A DNA stretch of 59,691 nt from an uncultured Pelagibacteraceae bacterium (GCA_902624195.1 CACNWV010000007.1:1-59691), one strand, 5' to 3'; positions 15,159 through 24,872 are shown, numbered from the stretch's first letter. Notes: generated by a model not told the origin, from the sequence alone. Numbers and translations: made by a program.

Positions 15159-16130
15159 ATGACTAAAAAAATTCTTATTACTGGTGGTGCTGGTTATATA
15201 GGTTCTCATATTGTAGAAATTTTAGTTAAAAATAAAAAAAAAATTTTTATAATAGACAACCTGTCTACCGGGCATAGAAGGCTAATAAACAAAAAAGCTA
15301 CATTTTATAAAGCAGACATAAATAATGCCACTCTAATTAATAAGATAATTATTAAAAATAAAATAGATTCAGTAATACATTTAGCTGCAAATTTAATTAT
15401 CGCAGAAAGTGAGAAATATCCGAAAAAATATTATAAAAATAATGTTATTGGAACTCAAAAGCTATTAAAAGCTTGTAAAAATAGCTCAATAAAAAATTTT
15501 ATTTTTTCATCTACTGCTGCAATTTATAAGGATGGACAGTATAAGGTAAACGAAAATTCAAAAATAAAGCCCAAAAGTGTTTATGGAAAAACTAAAATTA
15601 AATGTGAAAAATATATTCAAAACTTTTGTAAAAAAAATAAGATAAACTATGGAATTCTGAGATACTTCAATATCGCTGGATCAAGTCCTTCAGGAAAAAT
15701 TGGGTTAATTAATAAAAGCGATCATTTATTTAAAAATTTTTCAAGGGAAATTATGAAAAAAAAACCAATATTAAAAATTTATGGGAATGATTATAAGACA
15801 AAAGACGGAACTTGTATAAGAGATTTTATTCATGTGATGGATATAGCTGATATACATTTTAAAGTTTTACAAAAAATTGATAAAATAAAAATATCAAAAA
15901 TTTTAAATTGTGGATACAATAGAGGCACTTCAGTTTTAGAGGTAGCTAAAGAATTCAAAAAACTAGCTAAAAAAAAAGTAAAAATATTGGTTACTAATAG
16001 AAGAAAAGATGATTTGGTCAAAATTATCGCATCTAATAAGAAATTAACACGTTTTATTAAGTGGAAACCAAAATATAACAGTCTTAATAAAATGGTAAAA
16101 AGTTGCTTAAACTGGGAAAAGAGACAATAA
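15159..16130 (+). CDS. galE: UDP-glucose 4-epimerase-like short-chain dehydrogenase
   Basis: NAD-dependent nucleotide-sugar epimerase of the extended SDR family, 323 residues, probably making UDP-galactose for surface sugars. The NAD motif is GGAGYIGSH near residue 8. FSSTAAIY contains the catalytic Ser/Thr region, and VYGKTK holds the Tyr-x-x-x-Lys pair. RDFIHVMDIADIH is the usual GalE/GalE-like motif. I chose the ATG at 15159; a TTG at 15150 would start only 4 bases after the tRNA end. UDP-glucuronate or related epimerases cannot be excluded. Confidence 0.85.
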   Translation: MTKKILITGGAGYIGSHIVEILVKNKKKIFIIDNLSTGHRRLINKKATFYKADINNATLINKIIIKNKIDSVIHLAANLIIAESEKYPKKYYKNNVIGTQKLLKACKNSSIKNFIFSSTAAIYKDGQYKVNENSKIKPKSVYGKTKIKCEKYIQNFCKKNKINYGILRYFNIAGSSPSGKIGLINKSDHLFKNFSREIMKKKPILKIYGNDYKTKDGTCIRDFIHVMDIADIHFKVLQKIDKIKISKILNCGYNRGTSVLEVAKEFKKLAKKKVKILVTNRRKDDLVKIIASNKKLTRFIKWKPKYNSLNKMVKSCLNWEKRQ

Positions 16131-16140
16131 TATAAATATT

Positions 16141-17205
16141 ATGAAGAATTATAAAATTGCTACTATCGCAGGTGATGGAATTGGTAAAGAGGTAATGCCT
16201 GAAAGTTTAAAAGTTTTAAAAGAAACAGCTAAAAAACATCAATTCAAAATTCAATTTGATGAATTTGATTTCGCATCATGTGATTATTTTAAAAAAAACG
16301 GTAAAATGCTTCCAGATGATTGGAAAGAAAAAATTGGAAAACATGATGCTATATATTTTGGAGCGGTAGGCGATCCATCTAAAGTGCCAGATCACATTAG
16401 TTTATGGGGTTCATTATTAAAATTTAGAAGAGAGTTCGACCAGTATATAAATTTAAGACCAGTAAAACTTTTTCAAGGTGTTCCTTGCCCTTTAGCAAAT
16501 AAAAAGCCTGGTGATATTGATATGTTGATTGTAAGAGAAAATACAGAAGGTGAATATTCGTCAGTGGGTGGAAAAATGTTTCAAGGGACAGATAGGGAGA
16601 TCGCAGTTCAAGAGACTATAATGTCTAGACATGGTATTGATCGTGTTCAAAAATTTGCCTTCGAATTAGCAAAATCAGGTGGAAGAAAAAAAGTTACTAA
16701 CGCAACTAAATCAAACGGAATTTCTATCACAATGCCTTACTGGGATGAAAGATTTAACTTAATAAAAAAAAAATATCCTCAAATAAAAACAGATCAATTT
16801 CATATCGATATTTTAACAGCTCGTTTTGTTTTAACACCAGAATGGTTTGACGTAGTTGTTGCATCAAATTTATTTGGTGATATTTTGTCTGATTTAGGAC
16901 CAGCTTGTACTGGAACTATTGGTATTGCACCCTCGGGAAATATAAATCCTGATAGAAAGTTTCCTTCATTGTTTGAACCAGTTCATGGTTCTGCACCAGA
17001 CATCGCCGGTAAAGGAATAGCTAATCCCATAGGCCAAATATGGTCCGGGGCTATGATGCTAGAATTTTTAGGGGAAAGAGAGGCTTCCAAATCAATTGAA
17101 CAATCAATAGAAAAAACTCTGGCAAATAAAGATAATAGAACTAAAGATTTACAAGGCCTTAGTGATACAGTTCAATGTGCTAAAGCAGTATTGAATAATA
17201 TTTAA
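16141..17205 (+). CDS. Tartrate / D-malate dehydrogenase (isopropylmalate dehydrogenase family)
   Basis: A 354-residue NAD- and metal-dependent beta-decarboxylating dehydrogenase. The N-terminus IATIAGDGIGKEVMPE is the family opening. LWGSLLKFRREFDQYINLRP carries the substrate-binding arginines. NATKSNGI and SNLFGDILSDLGPA hold the metal-binding aspartates, and EPVHGSAPDIAGKGIANP the NAD loop. LWGSLLKFRR rather than the leucine-biosynthesis recognition loop points to the TtuC/DmlA branch, which oxidises tartrate or D-malate. The exact substrate is uncertain. Confidence 0.85.
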   Translation: MKNYKIATIAGDGIGKEVMPESLKVLKETAKKHQFKIQFDEFDFASCDYFKKNGKMLPDDWKEKIGKHDAIYFGAVGDPSKVPDHISLWGSLLKFRREFDQYINLRPVKLFQGVPCPLANKKPGDIDMLIVRENTEGEYSSVGGKMFQGTDREIAVQETIMSRHGIDRVQKFAFELAKSGGRKKVTNATKSNGISITMPYWDERFNLIKKKYPQIKTDQFHIDILTARFVLTPEWFDVVVASNLFGDILSDLGPACTGTIGIAPSGNINPDRKFPSLFEPVHGSAPDIAGKGIANPIGQIWSGAMMLEFLGEREASKSIEQSIEKTLANKDNRTKDLQGLSDTVQCAKAVLNNI

Positions 17206-17208
17206 TAA

Positions 17209-18240
17209 ATGTTCAAAAACACACTACAAAATTCGTTTAAAGAATTTTGCAGATCTGAAAAATTCGAAATAAACAAAGAACAAATTAAAATTGTACAAGA
17301 TCTTGAGAAGTTTTTATCTTCAAAAACAGGTTTTTTTGATTTTTTTTTAAAAAAAAAAATTAAATTGTGTTTTTATTTAAATGGAAATGTAGGCGTTGGC
17401 AAGACTATGATTATGAATCATGTTTTTGAGAAAATAAATAAAACTAAAGTCAAGTTTCACTTTAATAAATTTATGATTAATTTCCATAATTATAGACATG
17501 AAAATAAAGAAGATAGTTCTATTTTAAAATTCGTAAAAAATTTAAAAAATAAATATGAATTAATTTACCTCGATGAATTTCAAGTTACAAATATTGTTGA
17601 TGCAATGATATTAGGTAAACTTTTTGAAACAATATTTAAAGAAAATATAAAAATATTAATTACATCAAATACAAAAATCAGCGATTTATATAAAGATGGT
17701 TTGCAAAGAGAACAATTTATTCCATTTATTAATTTGATAGGTAAAAAATCAATTCAAAAAGAACTATATATAAATGAAGATTATAGACTTCTAGACTCGG
17801 ATAGTGACAAAAAAATTTTTTACCCACTTAATGAAAAATCCTTTTTTAGTATTAATCAAAATTTTAGAGTTTTGACTAAAAATTTTAAGAGAACAAAAAA
17901 AACAATTAATACAAAGGGCAGGATTTTGAAAATTGATAATTTCTATAATGGGATAGTAAAATTTGATTTTAAAGAATTATGCGACAGAAATTTAGGTGCC
18001 GAGGATTATTTAAATTTATCGAATATTTGTAAACATATTTTTATCTATAATATAGATCATTTCAATGAGTATAACTCCAATCAACAATTACGATTTATTA
18101 CTTTGATAGATATTCTTTACGAAAAAAAAATTTCTTTAACTTTGTCAATAATATCTGATCTAAAAAATTTAAAATCTTCAGAAAAACATGCGGAACCTTT
18201 TAAAAGAACCATTAGTAGGCTTCATGCTATGACTACGTAA
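17209..18240 (+). CDS. zapE: AFG1/ZapE-type AAA ATPase
   Basis: A 343-residue AAA-fold ATPase related to yeast Afg1 and bacterial ZapE, the latter linked to cell division. Walker A is GNVGVGKT, about 60 residues in, after a linker that is longer and Phe/Lys-rich here. Walker B is LIYLDEFQVTNIVDAMIL, the family hallmark with DEFQV. The C-terminus FKRTISRLHAMTT matches the conserved family tail. It begins 3 bases after the dehydrogenase stop, so the two are probably cotranscribed. The divergent middle makes the exact role uncertain. Confidence 0.85.
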   Translation: MFKNTLQNSFKEFCRSEKFEINKEQIKIVQDLEKFLSSKTGFFDFFLKKKIKLCFYLNGNVGVGKTMIMNHVFEKINKTKVKFHFNKFMINFHNYRHENKEDSSILKFVKNLKNKYELIYLDEFQVTNIVDAMILGKLFETIFKENIKILITSNTKISDLYKDGLQREQFIPFINLIGKKSIQKELYINEDYRLLDSDSDKKIFYPLNEKSFFSINQNFRVLTKNFKRTKKTINTKGRILKIDNFYNGIVKFDFKELCDRNLGAEDYLNLSNICKHIFIYNIDHFNEYNSNQQLRFITLIDILYEKKISLTLSIISDLKNLKSSEKHAEPFKRTISRLHAMTT

Positions 18241-18320
18241 AAAAATCTTTTATATGGGTTGTATATAGATATATTTAGTTAATATTAATCTATAGGTACA
18301 AGATGTTGAGCCACTTAAAA

Positions 18321-18348
18321 TTGAAGTAAAAATAAAATAAATTATATT
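18321..18348 (+). promoter_or_regulatory. Candidate sigma-70 promoter of the aap operon
   Basis: TTGAAG (18321-18326) and TATATT (18343-18348) are spaced by 16 bases, a fair housekeeping promoter match in the 165-base gap before aapJ. The start site would be near 18355, leaving a 5' leader of about 50 bases with a hairpin at its beginning. Confidence 0.5.
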
Positions 18349-18355
18349 AAACCCG

Positions 18356-18376
18356 TTTTGAATTCTAAATTCAAAA
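18356..18376 (+). other. Hairpin at the start of the aapJ leader
   Basis: TTTTGAATT and AATTCAAAA form a perfect 9-bp stem with a 3-base loop CTA. It lies just after the predicted start site and 30 bases before the aapJ ATG. It could stabilise the 5' end of an abundant message. It is AT-rich, so some caution applies. Confidence 0.45.
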
Positions 18377-18405
18377 AATTGTTAACAATAATAAAGGAAT
18401 CTTAA

Positions 18406-19452
18406 ATGATAAAATCTATTAAAACTTGGATTTTAATTGGGTTTGCTTCTATGCTATTGGTTGCTTGCGGCCAAGGTGGAGGAGGAGCAGGTTCTAAAAA
18501 ATCTAAAACTTTAGAAAATACTAAGAAAGCTGGATTTGTGAAATGTGGTGTTTCTCAAGGTCTACCTGGTTTCTCTAATGCTGATGCATCTGGAAATTGG
18601 TCTGGTATTGATGTGGATGTTTGTAGAGCTGTTGCAGCAGCTGTTTTAGGAGATGCTGACAAAGTTAAATATACTCCATTAAGTGCAAAGGAAAGATTTA
18701 CAGCTTTAACGTCTGGTGAAATCGATGTTCTTGCAAGAAACACGACTTGGACGCTATCAAGAGATGCTGACATCGGATTAACTTTTGTTGGTGTAAACTT
18801 TTATGATGGACAAGGTTTCATGGTAAGAAAAAATTCTGGAATTAATTCTGTGAATGATTTTAAAAATGGTATTTCTGCCTGCACAAATACAGGTACAACT
18901 ACTGAGCTTAACATGAGAGACTTCTTCAATTCTAAAAACATCAAGTATGAACCAGTCGCGTTTGAAAAAGCGGACGAAGTTGTTCAAGCTTATGATGCTG
19001 GAAGATGTGATACTTATACGACTGATAAATCTGGTTTAGCGGCACAAAGAACAAAAATGTCAAATCCAGATGAGCACAAAGTATTACCTGAAACGATTTC
19101 CAAAGAACCATTAGGTCCTGTTGTAAGACAAGGGGATTCAGTATGGGAAGATATCGTTAGATGGTCTTTAAATACTATGATCGAAGCAGAGGAGTATGGT
19201 GTTAATTCATCAAACGCTTCTAGCCTAAAAGACTCTGAGAACCCGGCTATTAAAAGATTAGTAGGTTCGGAAGGTGAATTAGGTGCTGCTTTTGGTTTAG
19301 ATAATGACTGGAGCTTAAGAATTATCGAGCAAGTTGGTAACTACGGTGAAAGCTACAAAAAACATATAGCTGATACTGGAATTTTACCTAATAGAGGTCC
19401 AAATCAATTATGGACAAAAGGTGGAATTCTTTATGTACCACCAGCAAGATAA
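18406..19452 (+). CDS. aapJ: General L-amino acid ABC transporter, substrate-binding lipoprotein
   Basis: Periplasmic receptor for a broad range of L-amino acids, 348 residues. The signal peptide ends in the lipobox LLVAC (Cys21), so the protein is probably lipid-anchored, followed by a Gly-rich linker. The mature body matches AapJ/BztA: GVSQGLPGFSNADASGNWSG, then IDVDVCRAVAAAVLGDADKV and GEIDVLARNTTWTLSRD. Its ribosome site is AAAGGAAT. An intrinsic terminator directly follows, and the membrane and ATPase genes come next in the same direction. Confidence 0.95.
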   Translation: MIKSIKTWILIGFASMLLVACGQGGGGAGSKKSKTLENTKKAGFVKCGVSQGLPGFSNADASGNWSGIDVDVCRAVAAAVLGDADKVKYTPLSAKERFTALTSGEIDVLARNTTWTLSRDADIGLTFVGVNFYDGQGFMVRKNSGINSVNDFKNGISACTNTGTTTELNMRDFFNSKNIKYEPVAFEKADEVVQAYDAGRCDTYTTDKSGLAAQRTKMSNPDEHKVLPETISKEPLGPVVRQGDSVWEDIVRWSLNTMIEAEEYGVNSSNASSLKDSENPAIKRLVGSEGELGAAFGLDNDWSLRIIEQVGNYGESYKKHIADTGILPNRGPNQLWTKGGILYVPPAR

Positions 19453-19466
19453 TTGCTAATTAAATT

Positions 19467-19499
19467 AAAAAGGGCTGGATTTATCTGGCCCTTTTTTTT
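19467..19499 (+). terminator. Intrinsic terminator between aapJ and aapQ
   Basis: AAAAAGGGC and GCCCTTTTT make a 9-bp stem around a 12-base loop, in which GAT/ATC can add three pairs, followed by a run of eight T. It lies 14 bases after the aapJ stop and 15 bases before aapQ, the same arrangement as after glpV. Confidence 0.88.
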
Positions 19500-19514
19500 A
19501 TTCTCACAAATTAA

Positions 19515-20690
19515 ATGAATCTTAAAAAATTTAACATCGAAAACAAAAAAATTAGAGATTTAATTCCTCAATTAATTACTGTTTTTGCCTTACTTTCTAT
19601 AATAACATACTTTGCGATAAACGCCCAAGGTAACATGGGCAATAGAGGAATTTCATTTGGTTTTGGTTTTTTAAATCAAGAAGCCTCGTTTGATATTACT
19701 TTTTCAATGATCGAATATGATGGCTCTCATTCATATGGCAGGGCTTTTTTAGTTGGATTATTAAATACTATTTTGGTTTCTGTAATTGGAATATTTTTTG
19801 CCACGATAGCAGGAGTAATAGTAGGTGTATCTAGGCTATCAGATAATTATTTAATTGCCAAAGTAGCAGAATGGTACGTTGAGATTTTTAGAAATATACC
19901 CTTAATTTTACAAATTTTTTTCTGGTATTTCGCTGCTTTAAGAGCGCTCCCTTTACCTGAAAACGGAATTAGTTTTAACGATATATCTTTTTTAACTATT
20001 AAAGGCTGGTATGTACCAAAATTTATATGGACTAACTTTAATGTTTTTTTGTTATCAATCATTGTGGCTATGATAGCAATTTATTTTGTCAAATCTTATG
20101 CGACTAAACAAAGAGATCAGTTTGGAAAACAAATACCTGTTTTTACTATATCTTTTTTGATATTTTTATTCATACCATTGATCACATTTCTATTGCTTGG
20201 TGTTTCACTAACTTTTGAATATCCAGTCTTAAAACAATTATCACCGACAGTATACACTTATGAAGGTGGAGTAAGTATAATTCCTGAATTAATTGCCTTA
20301 GCTTTAGCTCTATCGATGTATACAGCAACTTTCATTGCAGAAAATGTAAGAGCTGGAATTTTAGGAGTTAGTAAAGGTCAAAAAGAGGCAGCTGCAAGTA
20401 TTGGACTAAATAAGAATCAAGTCTTAAAACTTGTTGTAATGCCCCAAGCCTTGAGAATTATAATTCCACCGACAACAAACCAATACTTAAATCTTACCAA
20501 AAATTCTTCTCTAGCTGCAGCTATAGCTTATCCAGACATTGTTTTGGTATTTGCAGGAACTGCGTTGATGCAAACTGGGAGAGCGATTGAAATAATATCA
20601 ATTACAATGCTTACTTATTTAACATTAAGTATCTCAATTTCAATATTTATGAATTGGTATAATAAAAAAATGGCTATAAAGGAAAAATAA
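19515..20690 (+). CDS. aapQ: General L-amino acid ABC transporter permease
   Basis: Inner-membrane permease of the amino acid importer, 391 residues, with about eight membrane segments. The coupling-loop region reads IAENVRAGILGVSKGQKEAA followed by ASIGLNKNQVLKLVVMPQA, typical of polar amino acid permeases. The early NRGISFGFGFLNQEASFDI stretch is an AapQ/BztB hallmark. Its stop TAA shares one base with the aapM ATG. Confidence 0.93.
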   Translation: MNLKKFNIENKKIRDLIPQLITVFALLSIITYFAINAQGNMGNRGISFGFGFLNQEASFDITFSMIEYDGSHSYGRAFLVGLLNTILVSVIGIFFATIAGVIVGVSRLSDNYLIAKVAEWYVEIFRNIPLILQIFFWYFAALRALPLPENGISFNDISFLTIKGWYVPKFIWTNFNVFLLSIIVAMIAIYFVKSYATKQRDQFGKQIPVFTISFLIFLFIPLITFLLLGVSLTFEYPVLKQLSPTVYTYEGGVSIIPELIALALALSMYTATFIAENVRAGILGVSKGQKEAAASIGLNKNQVLKLVVMPQALRIIIPPTTNQYLNLTKNSSLAAAIAYPDIVLVFAGTALMQTGRAIEIISITMLTYLTLSISISIFMNWYNKKMAIKEK

Positions 20691-21943
20691 TGAAATTTAT
20701 AACTAAACCATCAAAACAAAATATTAAAACATTTTTACCAACAGGCTTAGTGCTTGCGTTTATAAGTATTTTTGATGTTTTTGTGAACGCTTTCTTTAAT
20801 TATAACCTTTTTAGTTTTTTGCCTTCTCAACTAAGCTATTTTTTACCTCTAATTTTAGGTTTTACAGGACTTTATTTAATCAGAATCGAATTTAGTGGCT
20901 ATAGATCTTTAGATATTCTAAATAAAAACATCAATTCAAGTAATTTTAATGCTTTACTAACTCTTTTAACAGTTTTTATCATCGTAAAATCAATACCTCC
21001 ATTGTTAAATTGGTTCATTTTAGATGCAAATTTCGTAGGTAATACTAAAGAGGATTGCACTGGCGATGGCGCTTGTTGGGTGTTTATTAAAGTTTGGTTT
21101 AATAGATTTATGTATGGCCTTTATCCAAATGCCGAACAATGGAGAATAAATTCAGCATTTTTAATTTTATTTGCGGTAGTCGGAGTTTCATTTTTTGTTC
21201 CAACAAAAATCAAAAAATATTTTATTTTATTTTTAATATTTGTTTATCCATTTTTTGGTATTAAACTAATATCGGGAGGCAGTTTTGGTTTAGAATATGT
21301 TGAAAGTGCTGCCTGGGGAGGATTGTCCCTAACTTTTATAATATCTGCTTTTGCTATTCTTTTTTGTTTTCCGATAGGTGTATTTTTAGCTTTGGGCAGA
21401 CGGTCATCTTTACCTGCAATAAAATATATATCAATCGGATTCATAGAGCTATGGAGGGGGGTACCTCTTATAACGGTTTTATTTATGTCAGCAGTAATGT
21501 TTCCAATGTTTTTACCTGATGGAACTTTCATTGATAAATTAATTAGAGTTCTAATTGCGATTACTTTATTCGAAGCAGCTTATATGGCCGAGGTTGTTAG
21601 GGGAGGTTTGCAAGCTTTGCCAAAAGGCCAATACGAGGCAGCCAGGTCTTTAGGAATGGGCTATTGGAGGATGAATCTATTAATTATTTTACCTCAAGCT
21701 TTAAAACTTGTAATTCCTGGAATAGCAAACACACTTTTAGCACTAGTAAAAGACACACCATTAATTTTTGTAGTAGGGTTGATGGAACTAGCAGGTATGA
21801 TAGGCTTAGCTAAAACTAATCCAAAATGGCTTGGAATGGCAATGGAGGGTTACGTTTTTGCGGGTTTAGTTTTTTGGATAATATGTTATGCAATGAGTAG
21901 ATATAGCCAAAATCTTGAAAAACAATTAAGTACAGAAAGATAA
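20690..21943 (+). CDS. aapM: General L-amino acid ABC transporter permease
   Basis: Partner permease of AapQ, 417 residues, with about nine hydrophobic segments including an N-terminal extension of several helices. The ABC permease core is at the C-terminal half: [19 protein letters not shown], then [20 protein letters not shown] with [37 protein letters not shown] is typical of AapM/BztC. It overlaps aapQ by one base and is followed after one base by aapP. Confidence 0.93.
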   Translation: MKFITKPSKQNIKTFLPTGLVLAFISIFDVFVNAFFNYNLFSFLPSQLSYFLPLILGFTGLYLIRIEFSGYRSLDILNKNINSSNFNALLTLLTVFIIVKSIPPLLNWFILDANFVGNTKEDCTGDGACWVFIKVWFNRFMYGLYPNAEQWRINSAFLILFAVVGVSFFVPTKIKKYFILFLIFVYPFFGIKLISGGSFGLEYVESAAWGGLSLTFIISAFAILFCFPIGVFLALGRRSSLPAIKYISIGFIELWRGVPLITVLFMSAVMFPMFLPDGTFIDKLIRVLIAITLFEAAYMAEVVRGGLQALPKGQYEAARSLGMGYWRMNLLIILPQALKLVIPGIANTLLALVKDTPLIFVVGLMELAGMIGLAKTNPKWLGMAMEGYVFAGLVFWIICYAMSRYSQNLEKQLSTER

Positions 21944-21944
21944 A

Positions 21945-22676
21945 ATGAGTAAAATAATAGAGTTAAAAAAAGTTAATAAATGGTTTGATAAATTTCAAGT
22001 ATTAAAAGATATAGATCTTGAAGTTGCACCGCAAGAAAAAATAGTTATCTGTGGTCCATCTGGCTCTGGAAAATCAACATTAATTAGATGTATAAATAGA
22101 CTTGAGGAGCACCAAGAAGGAAATATCGTAGTTGATGGAACAGAGCTTTCTGAAAGCACTAAAAATATCGAAAAAATAAGAGCAGAGGTTGGAATGGTGT
22201 TTCAACAATTCAATTTGTTCCCACACTTATCAATTTTAGATAACTGCACACTCGCCCCAATATGGGTAAAAAAACTTCCTAAAAAAGAAGCAGAGGAAAT
22301 TGCTATGAAAAATTTAACTAGAGTACAAATAGATGATCAAGCACTAAAATTCCCTGGTCAACTTTCAGGAGGTCAACAACAAAGAGCTGCTATAGCAAGA
22401 GCTCTTTGTATGGAACCTAAAATAATGTTATTTGATGAACCAACATCAGCTCTTGATCCAGAAATGATTAAAGAAGTTTTAGATGTAATGGTTGATTTAG
22501 CCAAAGGTGGTATGACTATGATTGTAGTTACTCATGAAATGGGATTTGCCAAAGAAGTTGCAGATTACATGATTTTCATGGATGAAGGAAAAATTGTTGA
22601 GAGAGCTAGAACCAAAGAGTTTTTTGAAAAACCTAAATCAGATAGAACTAAATTATTTTTAAGTCAGATTTTATAA
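21945..22676 (+). CDS. aapP: General L-amino acid ABC transporter ATP-binding protein
   Basis: ATPase of the amino acid importer, 243 residues, normal for the GlnQ/HisP class. Walker [11 protein letters not shown]-loop [11 protein letters not shown], signature [15 protein letters not shown], Walker [16 protein letters not shown] and H-loop [13 protein letters not shown] are all canonical, unlike the two Glp ATPases in this window. It is the last gene of the operon and overlaps the end of the convergent cysteine synthase by 6 bases. Confidence 0.96.
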   Translation: MSKIIELKKVNKWFDKFQVLKDIDLEVAPQEKIVICGPSGSGKSTLIRCINRLEEHQEGNIVVDGTELSESTKNIEKIRAEVGMVFQQFNLFPHLSILDNCTLAPIWVKKLPKKEAEEIAMKNLTRVQIDDQALKFPGQLSGGQQQRAAIARALCMEPKIMLFDEPTSALDPEMIKEVLDVMVDLAKGGMTMIVVTHEMGFAKEVADYMIFMDEGKIVERARTKEFFEKPKSDRTKLFLSQIL

Positions 22677-23666
22677 CCACTTGGGAATTGGTAAATTCTT
22701 GTTTTTAAGAAACTCCTTATTAAAGATTTTACTTGCGTATCTTTTTCCGTGATCACAAAGAATAGTAACAATTGTTTTGCCCGGACCCATTTTTTTTGCT
22801 AATTTAATTGCACCAGCAATGTTAATTCCTGAGGATCCACCTAAAACAATTTTTTGTTTTTCAATTAAATCGTAAACTAAATTTAATGCTTCAGTATCGT
22901 CACTTTGAAAAGCTTCGTCCACTAGTGCTTTATCAAAATTTTTAGTAATCCTCCCTGTTCCTATTCCTTCTGTTATTGAATTTCCTGAACTTTCTAATTT
23001 TTTTTTAGTTATATAAGAGTAAAGAGATGAACCCATCGGATCAGATAGACCTATTTTTATATTTTTATTCTTATTTTTTAGTCCTATCGAAACACCAGCT
23101 AAAGTACCTCCTGTACCTACTGCACAAGCGAAACCATCAACCGAACCAGCTGTTTGACTCCATATTTCCTCAGCAGTTGTTTTGATATGAGCTTCTGTAT
23201 TAATAATATTGTCAAATTGATTTGCCCAATAAATTCCATTTTTACTTTTTTTAGCTAAATCCTCTGCAATCTGTTTAGATTGTTTTATATAATTTTTTGG
23301 ATTGGAAAATGGCACGGCATCGACCTCTATTAATTCTGCTCCAAGCTTTCTAAGAGTTTCTTTTTTTTCTACTGATTGAGTATTTGGAATTACTATTTTA
23401 AGTTTAAGTCCGTATTCTTTACAAACAACTGCTAAACCAATTCCAGTATTTCCAGCAGTTCCTTCGACAATAGTTCCCCCTTTTGATATAAGTTTTCTTT
23501 TTAATGCGTCTTCAACAATAAAGAGTGCCGCTCTATCTTTTACAGACTCTCCTGGGTTTAAATACTCCGCTTTTCCATAAATATTACATCCAGTCAATTC
23601 TGAGGCTTGTTTTAGTCTTACTAATGGTGTATTTCCAATTTGAGTTATTACAGAATTAGTATCCAT
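22671..23666 (-). CDS. cysK: Cysteine synthase (O-acetylserine sulfhydrylase family)
   Basis: PLP enzyme of the fold II family, 331 residues, making cysteine from O-acetylserine and sulfide. [11 protein letters not shown] holds the PLP lysine. [14 protein letters not shown] is the substrate loop, with EGTAGNTG in place of the more common EPTSGNTG, a variant I associate with alphaproteobacterial Cys[12 protein letters not shown] is the phosphate-binding glycine loop and [11 protein letters not shown] lies late in the chain. Its start faces the next gene across only 12 bases. A cystathionine beta-synthase role cannot be excluded from sequence alone. Confidence 0.88.
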   Translation of the reverse strand: MDTNSVITQIGNTPLVRLKQASELTGCNIYGKAEYLNPGESVKDRAALFIVEDALKRKLISKGGTIVEGTAGNTGIGLAVVCKEYGLKLKIVIPNTQSVEKKETLRKLGAELIEVDAVPFSNPKNYIKQSKQIAEDLAKKSKNGIYWANQFDNIINTEAHIKTTAEEIWSQTAGSVDGFACAVGTGGTLAGVSIGLKNKNKNIKIGLSDPMGSSLYSYITKKKLESSGNSITEGIGTGRITKNFDKALVDEAFQSDDTEALNLVYDLIEKQKIVLGGSSGINIAGAIKLAKKMGPGKTIVTILCDHGKRYASKIFNKEFLKNKNLPIPKWL

Positions 23667-23678
23667 ATCATTAAATAT

Positions 23679-24362
23679 ATGAAAAAGTATATACTTTCAA
23701 TTGCTTTAATATTATTTTTCTCTTTCAAAACCAGTGCTCATGTCGATCACTATTCTAAATATAATTACTTGGAATATGAATTATTTAGAAACAACAAATT
23801 AATTGGATATCATAAGTACAAATTTATGAGAAATGGTGACAATCTTACTATAAACAATGAAGTCAATTTTAAAATTACAAAATTTGGTGTAGATCTTTAC
23901 AAATATTATGCCAAAGGAGTCGAAAATTATCAAAAAGGTATATTTTTGAGTTTTAACTCAGAAACAAATCAAAACAAAAAAGAAAAGTACGTCAATATAA
24001 CAATTGATCCAATAGATAAAAACTTGATTATTAATGGTTCTTCGTACAAAGGTAAGGCAGATAAAGAAATGATTATTGGCACGTGGTGGAATCACGAAAT
24101 TGTTCAAAAGAAAGCTCAAATTAGTGCAGTCTCTGGACGAATAATCGAACAAAAAGTTAAATTCCTTGGCAAAGAAAATGTAAAGATAGGAGATAAAACT
24201 TATAAGACTTTAAGATTTAATTTTAGTTCAGCAGATCCGAGTTTATCAAAAGATAAAAAGCTTAATACGGATATTTGGTACGAAGAAGATACATTTCTCT
24301 GGGTAAAAGCAGCATTCGATAAAACTGGATATTGGGAGTATAGGTTAAAAAAGGTAAAATAA
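23679..24362 (+). CDS. Exported protein of unknown function (DUF6134/DUF3108-like)
   Basis: A 227-residue protein with a signal peptide at 1-22 (hydrophobic LSIALILFFSFKTSA, cut before HVDH), so periplasmic or surface-located. The remainder is a run of alternating strands: YLEYELFRNNKLIGYHKYKF, NINNEVNFKITKFGV-type strands, and a late TDIWYEEDTFLWVKAAFD with WEYRLK. This looks like a beta-rich barrel or clam fold of the DUF3108/DUF6134 type, judged from pattern memory only. I chose the ATG at 23679, since an earlier in-frame start lies inside the divergent cysK. Function unknown. Confidence 0.7.
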   Translation: MKKYILSIALILFFSFKTSAHVDHYSKYNYLEYELFRNNKLIGYHKYKFMRNGDNLTINNEVNFKITKFGVDLYKYYAKGVENYQKGIFLSFNSETNQNKKEKYVNITIDPIDKNLIINGSSYKGKADKEMIIGTWWNHEIVQKKAQISAVSGRIIEQKVKFLGKENVKIGDKTYKTLRFNFSSADPSLSKDKKLNTDIWYEEDTFLWVKAAFDKTGYWEYRLKKVK

Positions 24363-24427
24363 TTAAATTTACCACTTCATTTTTTTGATTTAGTCAATAC
24401 TAAATATATGTTTTTTTATGCTTCAGA

Positions 24428-24445
24428 CCCCCCCAAAAAAAAAAA
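24428..24445. repeat. C7-A11 homopolymer junction upstream of the XRE regulator
   Basis: Seven C (24428-24434) run directly into eleven A (24435-24445) in the 143-base gap between the exported protein and the XRE regulator, 61 bases before the regulator start. A C7 run is unusual in DNA this AT-rich. The rest of the gap is AT-rich with no further structure apart from the AGGGAG ribosome site of the regulator. Confidence 0.7.
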
Positions 24446-24505
24446 TAATATGTATTGCCAAAGAGTTCATTTTGAGGTTTTATCATTAAAAATTAAGGGA
24501 GTTCT

Positions 24506-24871
24506 ATGGAAGAAAATTTCAATATTCATTTAGGTAAAAAACTAAGAATGCGAAGATTATCACTAGGCTTAACACAAACTAAAGTTGCACAAGCTATAAA
24601 CGTTACATTTCAACAAATTCAAAAATATGAAAAAGGAACTAACGGAGTTAGTTCAAATAGATTAATGCAATTATCACAATTTTTAAAAGTTCCGATTATT
24701 TATTTTTTTGAAGATTTTAAAGAATTTAAAGATATAAGTACAGGTGAGGAGGGTAATGATGATCTTAATTACTCTTTTTTAAGCAGAACATTTTCATCTT
24801 TATCTAGAACTCAAAAAGAAAAAATATTGCAAATTTTAAATAATACTTCAAAATTTGAAAAAGTTGGTTAG
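24506..24871 (+). CDS. XRE-family helix-turn-helix transcriptional regulator
   Basis: A 121-residue DNA-binding protein. Residues ~8-66 form a Cro/CI helix-turn-helix: LGKKLRMRRLSLGLTQTKVA then FQQIQKYEKGTNGVSSNRLM, ending LAxxLxVPIIYFFEDF-like as KVPIIYFFEDF. The acidic C-terminal tail includes LSRTQKEKILQILN. This small form is widespread in alphaproteobacteria; some relatives control cell-cycle or stress genes, but the target here is unknown. It has a clear AGGGAG ribosome site and an unusual C/A tract upstream. The 3' end abuts tRNA-Asn on the other strand. Confidence 0.88.
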   Translation: MEENFNIHLGKKLRMRRLSLGLTQTKVAQAINVTFQQIQKYEKGTNGVSSNRLMQLSQFLKVPIIYFFEDFKEFKDISTGEEGNDDLNYSFLSRTFSSLSRTQKEKILQILNNTSKFEKVG

Positions 24872-24872
24872 T

